The notes beneath the pieces are model-generated. The model worked only from the letters and a program-made list of their open reading frames with translations. It was not told the origin of the DNA and did not search any database. From the NCBI GenBank assembly GCA_964519615.1, contig CAZFIM010000023.1:1-37058 (forward strand): a stretch of DNA of 37,058 nt, read 5' to 3'. Source of the DNA: CAZFIM01 sp964519615. GTDB lineage: Bacteria; Chloroflexota; Dehalococcoidia; GIF9; UBA5629. The stretch's first letter is position 1. Every line of letters starts with the position of its first letter. The position numbers were made by a program, and so were the translations under genes. Positions 25,090 through 32,552 of this stretch are shown here, piece after piece.

Positions 25090-25733
25090 AAGATATAGAA
25101 GTAACCGCAAAATCAATAGAAGAAGCAATCCAGAAAGCTGCGGAGCAATTTGGAGTTGATGAGAACGAGCTTGAAATTGAAGTGGTGAAAAAGGGACGCG
25201 GTGGTGTGCTGGGAATGGGAGCAGAAGAAGCTCGCATCATAGCCCGACTTGCCGGAGAAATCAAACCGGATAACAATGCCAGTGAAGAAGCATCTGATAT
25301 TCTGGCGCAATTGCTTGACTACATCGGCGTAGACGGTACTGTTAAAATCACCCATCCTGGCGATTTTGGCTTGCCGACTACTCTTAATATCGAAGGTGAT
25401 GATCTTGGAGTTCTCATCGGACGTAGAGGTCAGGCACTTTCAGCTCTGCAGTATATTGTAAGACTCATACTGGCTGAAAAAACAAAAACCTGGACACCCC
25501 TCAATGTGGATGTTGCAGGGTACAAAAACCGCAGATATCAATCCTTGCGAAACCTCGCATTTCGCCTTGCAGATCAGGTAAAAACAAGTCGACGCCCTAT
25601 CAATCTGGAGCCTATGCCTGCGGATGAAAGACGAATTATTCATCTGGCACTGGCCAACCATCCCGATGTCTCAACTCAGAGCAAAGGTGAAGGTGACAAA
25701 AGAAAGGTCGTTGTACAACTAAAGAAGCGGTAG
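25086..25733 (+). CDS. jag: Jag/KhpB-type RNA-binding protein (KH + R3H)
   Basis: A cytoplasmic RNA-binding protein usually encoded beside yidC. 215 residues in three parts: a Jag N-domain at about 1-50 (EVTAKSIEEAIQKAAEQFGV ... KKGRGGVLGMG), a KH domain around 75-145 with the loop VLIGRRGQALSALQY, and an R3H domain around 150-213. The start is GTG at 25086, overlapping the yidC stop by four bases (GTGA); AGAAGG lies at once upstream. ileS follows two bases after its stop, so the reading of ileS probably depends on this message. Confidence 0.94.
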   Translation: MKDIEVTAKSIEEAIQKAAEQFGVDENELEIEVVKKGRGGVLGMGAEEARIIARLAGEIKPDNNASEEASDILAQLLDYIGVDGTVKITHPGDFGLPTTLNIEGDDLGVLIGRRGQALSALQYIVRLILAEKTKTWTPLNVDVAGYKNRRYQSLRNLAFRLADQVKTSRRPINLEPMPADERRIIHLALANHPDVSTQSKGEGDKRKVVVQLKKR

Positions 25734-25735
25734 AT

Positions 25736-28700
25736 ATGTTCAAACCTGTTAATAACAAGGTGAGTTTTCCTCATCTGGAAGAAAATATCTTAAGCTTTTG
25801 GAAAGAACATCAGATTTTTCAAAAGAGCGTTGATGCAAGAAAAGGCTCAACGAAGTTCTCTTTTTATGAAGGGCCTCCAACCGCAAACGGCAATCCAGGC
25901 ATCCATCACGTCCTTTCACGCATATTTAAAGATGTTATTCCACGTTATAGAAATATGAAAGGTTACTATACACCGCGTAAAGCCGGATGGGACACTCACG
26001 GATTGCCTGTAGAGCTGGAAATAGAGAAAAAGCTCGGATTCTCCAGCAAAAATGAGATAGAAAATTACGGCATCGCCAAATTTAATGCGCTGTGCAAGGA
26101 AAGCGTTTTTAACTATCTTAAAGAGTGGAATGCCATGACCGAGCGCATCGGTTTCTGGCTGGACCTGGAACATCCTTATATTACTCTTGATAACTCATAT
26201 ATAGAATCTTGCTGGTGGGTGATAAAGCAGCTCTGGGACCAGGGGCTGGTATATCAGGGTTACAGGGTTACACCTCACTGTCCTCGATGCGGCACCTCGC
26301 TCAGTTCTCATGAAGTAGCCCTGGGATATGACGAGCATGCTGAAGATCCATCCGTCTATATTAAATTCAGGTTAGCCGTAAACTCCTTGAAAAAGTCCAA
26401 TTTGTCAGAAGAAAGGGCTCAAAAGCTCCAATCATTAATGAGCGATAAACCCGTCTATTTTCTGGCATGGACTACTACTCCCTGGACTTTACCCGGAAAT
26501 ACCGCCCTGGCAGTATCAGCGGATTCCGAATATCTGGTAATGGATATTGGTTCAGAATATATAATCATGGCTAAAGCACTGGTGGATTCGGTAATGACCG
26601 ATGATTATAAAATCATTGATAAGGTATTTGGCAGCGATCTGGTAAACGCCTCCTATGAGCCGCTTTTTAATCCGCATCACTACGGAATCGAGAGAAGTAG
26701 ATATACTAATCAGAGCAGCGGATCTGATGATACCCGCACAGGTTTTACTATCCAGGATAAAGATGACGGCCTTACATATCATATAATTACAGCCAATTTT
26801 GTGTCTATGGATGACGGCACCGGCATCGTGCATATAGCACCGGCTTTTGGTGAAGCAGACTTCGAGGCAGGCAAGAGTAACCGGCTTGACTTCGTACAAC
26901 CGGTAGACCTTGACGGCAGAATCACCGGTAAATATCCTTTCGCCGGCAAGTTCGTTAAAGATGCTGATCCGCTTGTTTTGGATGACCTGAGAACCCGCGG
27001 ACTTCTTTACCGCAGCGAGACCATCATTCATACATATCCGTTCTGCTGGCGTTGTGACTCACCACTGCTTTACTACGCCAAACGTACATGGTATGTCAGA
27101 ACAACAGCCAGAAAAGATGAGTTAATCGCAGGGAATAAAAAGATCAATTGGTATCCGGAACATATTAAGTACGGCCGTTTCGGAGATTGGCTTGAAAACA
27201 ATATAGATTGGGCTTTTTCCCGGGAGCGTTACTGGGGTACTCCACTCAGTATCTGGCGGTGCTCTGTATGCGGCACATATGAATGCATCGGAAGTCTGGA
27301 AGAATTGAAAAAGAAGCCGGGCTTAAAAGGAATGATTGAACCTCTTGATTTACATAGACCATATGTTGATGAAATAACTTTTAACTGCCCTTCATGCGGT
27401 AAAGAAATGAATCGACAGCCGGAAGTGATCGACTGCTGGTTTGACTCCGGAGCCATGCCGATAGCACAGTGGCATTATCCTTTTGAAAATAAGGCCGTGT
27501 TCGATATGAGCTTCCCTGCAGATTTTATATGCGAGGCTGTCGATCAAACTAGAGGTTGGTTCTATAGTCTGCATGCACTTGCAATTATGCTCTTTAGCCA
27601 GCAGGCTTTTAAAAATGTGATATGCCTTGGACATATACTGGATGCTCAGGGAGAAAAGATGAGCAAAGCAAGGGGCAATGTAGTCGATCCCTGGACAATA
27701 CTCAATCAATACGGTGCCGATGCAATACGATGGTACCTCTATATATCCTCCCCACCGGGTAATGCGCGCAGATTCTCAAGCGATATCGTTGCAGAAGTAC
27801 AGCGCAATTTCTTCCTTACACTCTGGAATACGTATTCTTTCTTCGTAACATATGCCAATATAGATCAGTTCTCGCCGGAGAATAATGCTACAGGCGACCT
27901 TTCGGATCTTGATAAATGGCTTAAATCCAGTTTGAATCAGCTTATTGTCGATGTCGACGAAGCACTCGATAAATACGATCCAACGTCCGCAGCACGGAAA
28001 ATAGAATCCTTCGTTTCCGATCTCTCCAACTGGTATATACGCAGAAGCCGCCGCCGATTCTGGAAAAGTCAGAACGATGAAGACAAATTATCAGCCTATC
28101 ATACGCTGTATAACTGTCTTGTTACATTATCAAAACTTCTTGCACCTTTTGCGCCTTTTATAGCAGAAGAGATGTACCGCAACCTTGTGCTCTCTTTTTA
28201 CTCTGATGCACCTCAAAGCGTTCATATGACTGATTTCCCGGTAGCCGATACCGGATTTATTGATAAAAAACTCATCGACGCTACCAGTCTTACAATGACA
28301 GTATGTAGTCTGGGGCGTGCTGCCAGAGCTAAAGCTGCAATTAAAGTACGACAACCGCTTGCCAGAGCACTTATTAAAGTATCATCCAAATCCGGGCAGG
28401 AAGGACTATCCAGATTTGAAGAACAGGTACTGGAAGAACTGAATGTTAAAACTATCGAATTTGTCGATAGCGAAATTGACGACGAGGCCAGATTTGCTGC
28501 TTCAAAAGACGGCGATGTTTGGGTTGCAGTAGATAAAGAATTGACACCTGAGCTTAAGATTGAGGGAGCCGCGCGGGAACTGGTACGTAGGCTTCAGACA
28601 ATGCGCCGCGCGGCAGGCCTGGAAATAACAGACCATATAACAGTCTATTTTGAAGACAGCAGTGCAATGAAAGATGTTATCGCCTCGTTTGGCGATTATA

Positions 28701-28819
28701 TTAAACAGGAAACATTAGCCAGAGAATTGGTTGCAGGAACTATATCGGAAGAGGCGTATTCCGATAAATTCCGTCTTATGGACGCTCAGGTGCGCTTCGG
28801 CCTCAAGAAAATTGCCTAA
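25736..28819 (+). CDS. ileS: Isoleucyl-tRNA synthetase, long (type 2) form
   Basis: Charges tRNA-Ile. 1027 residues, matching the longer, eukaryote-like IleS2 class. The HIGH motif is in PPTANGNPGIHHVL at about 47-60; the editing domain occupies about 200-400 and contains WTTTPWTLPGN; the KMSKS loop near 640 reads GEKMSKARGN, with Ala in place of the last Ser. Zinc-like CxxC pairs are seen in CPRCG (about 182) and CSVCG...CPSCG (about 508-555). The anticodon-binding domain follows, with the usual IleS2 C-terminal tail. ATG two bases after jag; no T-box precedes it. It is convergent with the htrA-like gene 25 bases away. Confidence 0.97.
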   Translation: MFKPVNNKVSFPHLEENILSFWKEHQIFQKSVDARKGSTKFSFYEGPPTANGNPGIHHVLSRIFKDVIPRYRNMKGYYTPRKAGWDTHGLPVELEIEKKLGFSSKNEIENYGIAKFNALCKESVFNYLKEWNAMTERIGFWLDLEHPYITLDNSYIESCWWVIKQLWDQGLVYQGYRVTPHCPRCGTSLSSHEVALGYDEHAEDPSVYIKFRLAVNSLKKSNLSEERAQKLQSLMSDKPVYFLAWTTTPWTLPGNTALAVSADSEYLVMDIGSEYIIMAKALVDSVMTDDYKIIDKVFGSDLVNASYEPLFNPHHYGIERSRYTNQSSGSDDTRTGFTIQDKDDGLTYHIITANFVSMDDGTGIVHIAPAFGEADFEAGKSNRLDFVQPVDLDGRITGKYPFAGKFVKDADPLVLDDLRTRGLLYRSETIIHTYPFCWRCDSPLLYYAKRTWYVRTTARKDELIAGNKKINWYPEHIKYGRFGDWLENNIDWAFSRERYWGTPLSIWRCSVCGTYECIGSLEELKKKPGLKGMIEPLDLHRPYVDEITFNCPSCGKEMNRQPEVIDCWFDSGAMPIAQWHYPFENKAVFDMSFPADFICEAVDQTRGWFYSLHALAIMLFSQQAFKNVICLGHILDAQGEKMSKARGNVVDPWTILNQYGADAIRWYLYISSPPGNARRFSSDIVAEVQRNFFLTLWNTYSFFVTYANIDQFSPENNATGDLSDLDKWLKSSLNQLIVDVDEALDKYDPTSAARKIESFVSDLSNWYIRRSRRRFWKSQNDEDKLSAYHTLYNCLVTLSKLLAPFAPFIAEEMYRNLVLSFYSDAPQSVHMTDFPVADTGFIDKKLIDATSLTMTVCSLGRAARAKAAIKVRQPLARALIKVSSKSGQEGLSRFEEQVLEELNVKTIEFVDSEIDDEARFAASKDGDVWVAVDKELTPELKIEGAARELVRRLQTMRRAAGLEITDHITVYFEDSSAMKDVIASFGDYIKQETLARELVAGTISEEAYSDKFRLMDAQVRFGLKKIA

Positions 28820-28844
28820 TAATTCCTATCAGATATCGGCTACT

Positions 28845-29969
28845 CTAATTACCAGGGGCCGGGCTTTCCGTAAGTATTGCATATGTAGTACCGGATGTTT
28901 CTCCGCGGATATAGGTAATTTTGATTCTCTCGCCTATCTGTGAAGCTATAATCAGTTGAATCAACTCCTCATCGGTACTGACTGCCTTATCATTGAAATG
29001 GGTGATGATATCATATTCTTTAAGGCCCGCTTTATCAGCAGGACCTCCACGATCTAGATAAGTTACTACCACACCTTCATCAACCGGCAGGCGGTTGATG
29101 AGTGCTACATAAGGATCTATAGTGTACAGTCCCACTCCCAAATATGGACGTGTGATATATCCTTTATTAATTAGCTCCTCAATTATAGGCATGGCTGTGT
29201 GAGTGCTAATAGCGTATCCCAACCCTTCCACACCTACAGCTGATATCTTGGCGCTGGTTATACCTACAACGTGACCCATCATGTCCATCAAAGGTCCCCC
29301 GCTGTTTCCCGGATTGATGGCAGCAGACGTCTCGATTAAATCATAGAGTTTCTGTCCCTGTTCTAATGGGAGCGATACTTTCAGACCGCTTATAGTGCCC
29401 TCTTTAATTCTCAATCCCTGTCCGAGAGGGTTACCCAGTGCCACCACCCATTCACCCAGACGCAGGTTTTCTGAGTTCCCGATAGTAACAGCCGGAAGAC
29501 CAGCGGCTTTTATTTTTACAACGGCCAGATCTGTTCTGGCATCACGATATACATTTTCAGGGTCGGTCTGATAGGTTCTACCATCAGCCATCTCCACAGT
29601 AATCTTCTTTGCTCCCTCAACCACATGATTGTTGGTGACGATAACCCCATCCTCACGTAGTATCCATCCTGAACCTGCTCCCTGCTGAGTTTGTCTTCCC
29701 TGAAAAATATAATCAACGACTACCTCCGTACTAATTGCCACAACTGAGTTGAAAGTCTTTTCCACCACGTCCGCAATAGTGGGCAACAGCATCGATTCCC
29801 CCGTGTACATTTCAGCTGACCATTTTGGATCAATAGGAATTATATTGGCCGGATCAACCGTCGCAGCTGATGATGGGCTTGCCTGCTGCGGCTCAGGAAT
29901 CACCACCAGGCATCCTGATAAGGTCACTATTATGAATAGTAATATAAACAGTATTACTGCCTTTTTCAT
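28845..29969 (-). CDS. HtrA/DegP-like trypsin-PDZ protease, predicted lipoprotein (374 aa)
   Basis: An extracytoplasmic quality-control serine protease. The signal peptide ends in the lipobox LSGC with C20, so the protein is probably lipid-anchored outside the membrane. The trypsin-like triad is H115 (VTNNHVVEG), D147 (DARTDLAVVKI) and S223 (NPGNSGGPL), all intact. One PDZ domain occupies about 280-365, with the GxxxxGL-type segment GGPADKAGLKEYDIITHFNDKAV. A mature spacer of about 35 residues rich in Ser/Pro/Ala follows the lipid site. A CGGAGA element precedes the ATG, and a strong promoter lies 40 bases upstream. The gene is monocistronic as far as seen. Confidence 0.94.
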   Translation of the reverse strand: MKKAVILFILLFIIVTLSGCLVVIPEPQQASPSSAATVDPANIIPIDPKWSAEMYTGESMLLPTIADVVEKTFNSVVAISTEVVVDYIFQGRQTQQGAGSGWILREDGVIVTNNHVVEGAKKITVEMADGRTYQTDPENVYRDARTDLAVVKIKAAGLPAVTIGNSENLRLGEWVVALGNPLGQGLRIKEGTISGLKVSLPLEQGQKLYDLIETSAAINPGNSGGPLMDMMGHVVGITSAKISAVGVEGLGYAISTHTAMPIIEELINKGYITRPYLGVGLYTIDPYVALINRLPVDEGVVVTYLDRGGPADKAGLKEYDIITHFNDKAVSTDEELIQLIIASQIGERIKITYIRGETSGTTYAILTESPAPGN

Positions 29970-30009
29970 ATCAATCTCCGTAACTCTTTTTTATAAGTGC
30001 TTATTTGTG

Positions 30010-30038
30010 ATTTTAGCATAGCAATATGATACTGACAA
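30010..30038 (-). promoter_or_regulatory. Promoter for the htrA-like gene
   Basis: On the minus strand TTGTCA (fwd 30033-30038) is followed after 17 bases by TAAAAT (fwd 30010-30015), with TG one base before the -10, an extended form. The start codon lies 41 bases past the -10, so the leader is about 35 nt. The remaining part of the gap, 30045-30199, is AT-rich and shows nothing else. Confidence 0.65.
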
Positions 30039-30200
30039 TCAACATGAATAGAACGTATTGATAGTAAGAAAGTGTACTTTGCTGGCACAAACATCGGGAA
30101 AACTGGTATGTATACGATATGCTTTATGCAATATCTGATACTTTATGTCTTATAACTCCTTTAAGCTGGATATGCTGCTTATTTACGCTATTTTATATTT

Positions 30201-30244
30201 AATAAAAAAAAGAGGCCGGTGGTACTTAATTCAGTACCACCGGC
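30201..30244 (-). terminator. Rho-independent terminator of trpB
   Basis: A perfect 12-bp stem, GCCGGTGGTACT at 30215-30226 against AGTACCACCGGC at 30233-30244, with a 6-base loop. On the minus strand it is followed by CTC and a run of T (fwd A-run 30204-30211), so it stops trpB transcripts 40-80 bases after the trpB stop codon. Confidence 0.9.
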
Positions 30245-30283
30245 AAATCTTTCACGTTTTAATTGAATACTATTGTATTTACG

Positions 30284-31642
30284 CTACAACTTAACTTCAG
30301 GCAGTTGCGCAAGAGATTTCTTTATCGCTTCGTCCGGATAGGCATAATCCTCTAACTTTCCGGTAAGATACGCATCGTAAGAAGCAAGATCAAAATGGCC
30401 GTGACCGCTAAGTCCAAGCAAAATCGTCTTGTCCTCACCTGTTTCCTTGCATTTGAGAGCTTCATCGATAACCACACGTATGGCATGGTTAGCTTCCGGA
30501 GCAGGCAAAATACCTTCTGTTCTGGCAAATTGGACTCCCGCCTTGAATGTAGCAATCTGCGGAACAGCAACTGCCTCGACTAAACCCAATTTTAATAGAT
30601 GACAGATAATAGGAGCCATGCCATGATAGCGCAGGCCTCCGGCATGAATCTTCGGTGGAATGAATTTATGTCCCAGCGTGTTCATTTTCACAATCGGAGC
30701 CATTCCGGCAACATCACCATAATCCCACGTAAGAGGACCTTTGGTAAGTGAAGGACAGGCTTCAGGTTCCACGTTAATAACACGTAAATTCGGTTTCTTA
30801 CCCTCTATTTTATCTTTAATAAAAGGAACATAAAGACCGGCAAAATTGCTTCCTCCACCAACACACCCGATGATAATATCAGGGTATGCATCTGCCATTT
30901 CCATTTGCTTCTTTGCTTCAAGTCCAATAACCGTCTGATGCAGAATTACGGAATTAATGACACTACCGATTGAGTAAAAACTATCATCACGACCGACAGC
31001 GTCTTCAATAGCCTCACTGATCGCAATACCCAGACTGCCTGGTGAGTCAGGGTCTTGAGCCAGAATACTGCGGCCGAAATTAGTGTCATTACTTGGACTG
31101 GCTACACAGTTTCCACCCCACGTCTCCATCATTATTCTTCTATAAGGCTTCTGGTTATAACTTACCTTGACCATGTAAACCTTACACTCAAGTCCAAAGA
31201 GTGCGCAGGCGAATGAAAGCGCGCTTCCCCACTGTCCGGCACCAGTCTCCGTCGTCAATCGTTTTATCCCGTCTTTTTTAGCGTAATAGACCTGAGGTAC
31301 TGCCGTATTTGGTTTATGGCTTCCAGCCTGACTGGTACCTTCATATTTATAAAAGATTTTCGCAGGGGTATCCAGCGCTTTCTCAAGGCGATAAGCACGG
31401 TAGAGTATAGTAGGTCTCCAGGTACGATATATATCCTGAACTTCTTCAGGTATCTCAATGTACTGCTCCATACTACCTTCCTGCTTAATCATCTCGGAAG
31501 GGAAAAGAGGTGGGGGCAATTGAGTGGGTTCCTTGCTTACCGGATGTAACATCGGAGGCATAGGCTCCGGCATATCGGGGAGGATGTTATACCATTTTGT
31601 AGGCAGATCTTTTTCATTCAAAATATATTTTGTCTGTTTCAT
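30284..31642 (-). CDS. trpB: TrpB2-type tryptophan synthase beta subunit
   Basis: A PLP enzyme that joins indole (or indole from indole-glycerol phosphate) with serine to make tryptophan. 452 residues with the long proline-rich N-terminus typical of the TrpB2 class (LPDMPEPMPPMLHP), distinct from the shorter TrpB1. The PLP lysine is K110 in EGTSQAGSHKPN, and the phosphate-binding loop is GCVGGGSNFAG near 245. The acidic ETGAGQWG motif near 132-139 is the family's catalytic loop. An AAAGGAG lies before the ATG. No trpA is adjacent, as is usual for TrpB2. Transcription starts some 410 bases upstream and passes a tryptophan T-box, which supports the role in tryptophan supply. Confidence 0.95.
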   Translation of the reverse strand: MKQTKYILNEKDLPTKWYNILPDMPEPMPPMLHPVSKEPTQLPPPLFPSEMIKQEGSMEQYIEIPEEVQDIYRTWRPTILYRAYRLEKALDTPAKIFYKYEGTSQAGSHKPNTAVPQVYYAKKDGIKRLTTETGAGQWGSALSFACALFGLECKVYMVKVSYNQKPYRRIMMETWGGNCVASPSNDTNFGRSILAQDPDSPGSLGIAISEAIEDAVGRDDSFYSIGSVINSVILHQTVIGLEAKKQMEMADAYPDIIIGCVGGGSNFAGLYVPFIKDKIEGKKPNLRVINVEPEACPSLTKGPLTWDYGDVAGMAPIVKMNTLGHKFIPPKIHAGGLRYHGMAPIICHLLKLGLVEAVAVPQIATFKAGVQFARTEGILPAPEANHAIRVVIDEALKCKETGEDKTILLGLSGHGHFDLASYDAYLTGKLEDYAYPDEAIKKSLAQLPEVKL

Positions 31643-31701
31643 TTTCTACTCCTTTACTCGATTTTTAATATGCATATTTGCTCTGACGTTGATTTAGTAA
31701 T

Positions 31702-31743
31702 TTATCCGGCCCCACGGGGCCACAATTTGCAGCACCTTTCCAT
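31702..31743 (-). CDS. Putative 13-codon leader peptide with one Trp codon
   Basis: Just after the T-box terminator, GGAGG lies 6 bases before an ATG that opens a frame reading M-E-R-C-C-K-L-W-P-R-G-A-G and stop. The single Trp codon (31720-31722) is the first part of a hairpin, GGCCC/GGGCC with a CGTG loop at 31708-31721. The strong ribosome site and Trp codon suggest a second, ribosome-based Trp sensor, comparable in idea to the short leader peptide after the T-box in the Bacillus rtpA operon. One Trp codon is few, so this is tentative. Confidence 0.4.
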   Translation of the reverse strand: MERCCKLWPRGAG

Positions 31744-31757
31744 AATTTCCTCCAAAC

Positions 31758-31787
31758 AAAAAGCCTCTCGCCTAAGGGGCGAGAGGC
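31758..31787 (-). terminator. T-box regulated intrinsic terminator
   Basis: On the minus strand GCCTCTCGCC, loop CCTTA, GGCGAGAGGC, then TTTTT. The 5' arm begins about eight bases after the T-box sequence, so the antiterminator and terminator can be alternative folds. Confidence 0.88.
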
Positions 31788-32054
31788 TTTTCTTCGCGGT
31801 GCCACCCTTATTGGTCTTGTTTGACCATCTCATTCAGAGTACACAATTCCTTAATATGAACGGTATACTCCGGATTCTGATAACGCTATCCTTGCGTCAA
31901 AGCCTACTCATCAATGCCAATAAGCACATTTTCGGTTTGCGGCTCCCGGGTCCATTCAACCTTTGCGCCGATATCAGCTCTCACCTACCCTGACTCTCTG
32001 TAACTTCGCTGAAAGCCTACTAATCCCGTTCTCAGCCTTTGTATTATACGATTT
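31758..32054 (-). ncRNA. Tryptophan T-box riboswitch leader of trpB
   Basis: Read on the minus strand, the leader opens with a GAACGGGATTAGTA-type Stem I start (about 32030), continues with AGAGAGTCAGGGTAGGTGAGAGCTGA, a Stem I hallmark, and shows the specifier loop GAATGGACC with TGG (Trp) at 31954-31952. The conserved T-box AAGGGTGGCACCGCG is at 31809-31795. The UGGC in its bulge pairs with tRNA NCCA when the discriminator is G, as in bacterial tRNA-Trp, so specifier and bulge agree. The intrinsic terminator is a 10-bp stem, 31763-31772 with 31778-31787, followed by five T. Uncharged tRNA-Trp should favour read-through into trpB. Confidence 0.92.
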
Positions 32055-32059
32055 GGGAA

Positions 32060-32088
32060 ATTCTAGACATTTAAAACCCGTTTGTCAA
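32060..32088 (-). promoter_or_regulatory. Promoter of the T-box/trpB transcript
   Basis: Minus-strand TTGACA (fwd 32083-32088), 17 bases, TAGAAT (fwd 32060-32065). The predicted start is near 32053, a few bases before the T-box Stem I. A further TATAAT just downstream lacks a good -35. Confidence 0.8.
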
Positions 32089-32217
32089 GTATTCGGAAAA
32101 GTATTTTACATACCTGAAATCCACCAACAAGTTTTTCTGATAATCGAATAATACTTAGTAATAATACTCATAGCGCTATTACAATGCAATTATTTAATTA
32201 CTTAGTTTACTCTCTTT

Positions 32218-32246
32218 TTGACAATAATCCATGTATTATCTATAAT
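32218..32246 (+). promoter_or_regulatory. Perfect consensus promoter upstream of the thiolase gene
   Basis: TTGACA at 32218-32223, exactly 17 bases, TATAAT at 32241-32246: both hexamers match the sigma-70 consensus. The predicted start, near 32253, is about 300 bases before the thiolase ATG. The sequence between 32089 and 32217 is AT-rich and carries no gene; it separates this promoter from the divergent trpB promoter. Confidence 0.8.
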
Positions 32247-32252
32247 TTCTTT

Positions 32253-32552
32253 TATAACAATCTTCATCAACAAAGGCGAAGTTAATTCCCGGAAAGAGAA
32301 CGGCATCGAATTCAAAACCAGCCGGCAAGGTCAGCTTTATTATCCCCTCATGTTTCCCGTCAAGGTCAACTTGAATTATAATTATAGTATCAATAAACCT
32401 GAGTACATATTGGAAAATGAATTGCATATAATCGGTGAGAGCATCTCATCACATATTGCCGGAATAATAAGTACCAAATCATCTCCTTTTGTAGTGTCAG
32501 TATGTAGTCAAGTCATAAAATAAATTTTCTTTATTTGGAGGAAAGCATCATT
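32253..32552 (+). other. 300-nt leader of unknown content before the thiolase gene
   Basis: No recognised gene, T-box or terminator is seen. One forward frame is open through the whole stretch to a stop at 32521-32523, but its first ATG is at 32350 (58 codons, MFPVKVNLNYNYSI...) with no good ribosome site, and the frame begins upstream of the transcription start. A reverse frame at 32427-32236 is also open for 63 codons. It may hold a small protein, a gene remnant or a structured leader; I cannot choose between these. Confidence 0.35.

Noticed and set aside
26552..27031. 159-codon minus-strand frame inside ileS
   Set aside because: Shadow of the IleRS editing domain; no start signal.
31708..31721. 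GGCCC/GGGCC hairpin as a second terminator before trpB
   Set aside because: No T-run follows it on the minus strand; it is more likely part of the leader-peptide region or incidental.
32535..32552. Upstream TTG start for the thiolase
   Set aside because: It would place the GGAGG ribosome site inside the coding sequence; the ATG at 32553 matches the family start.
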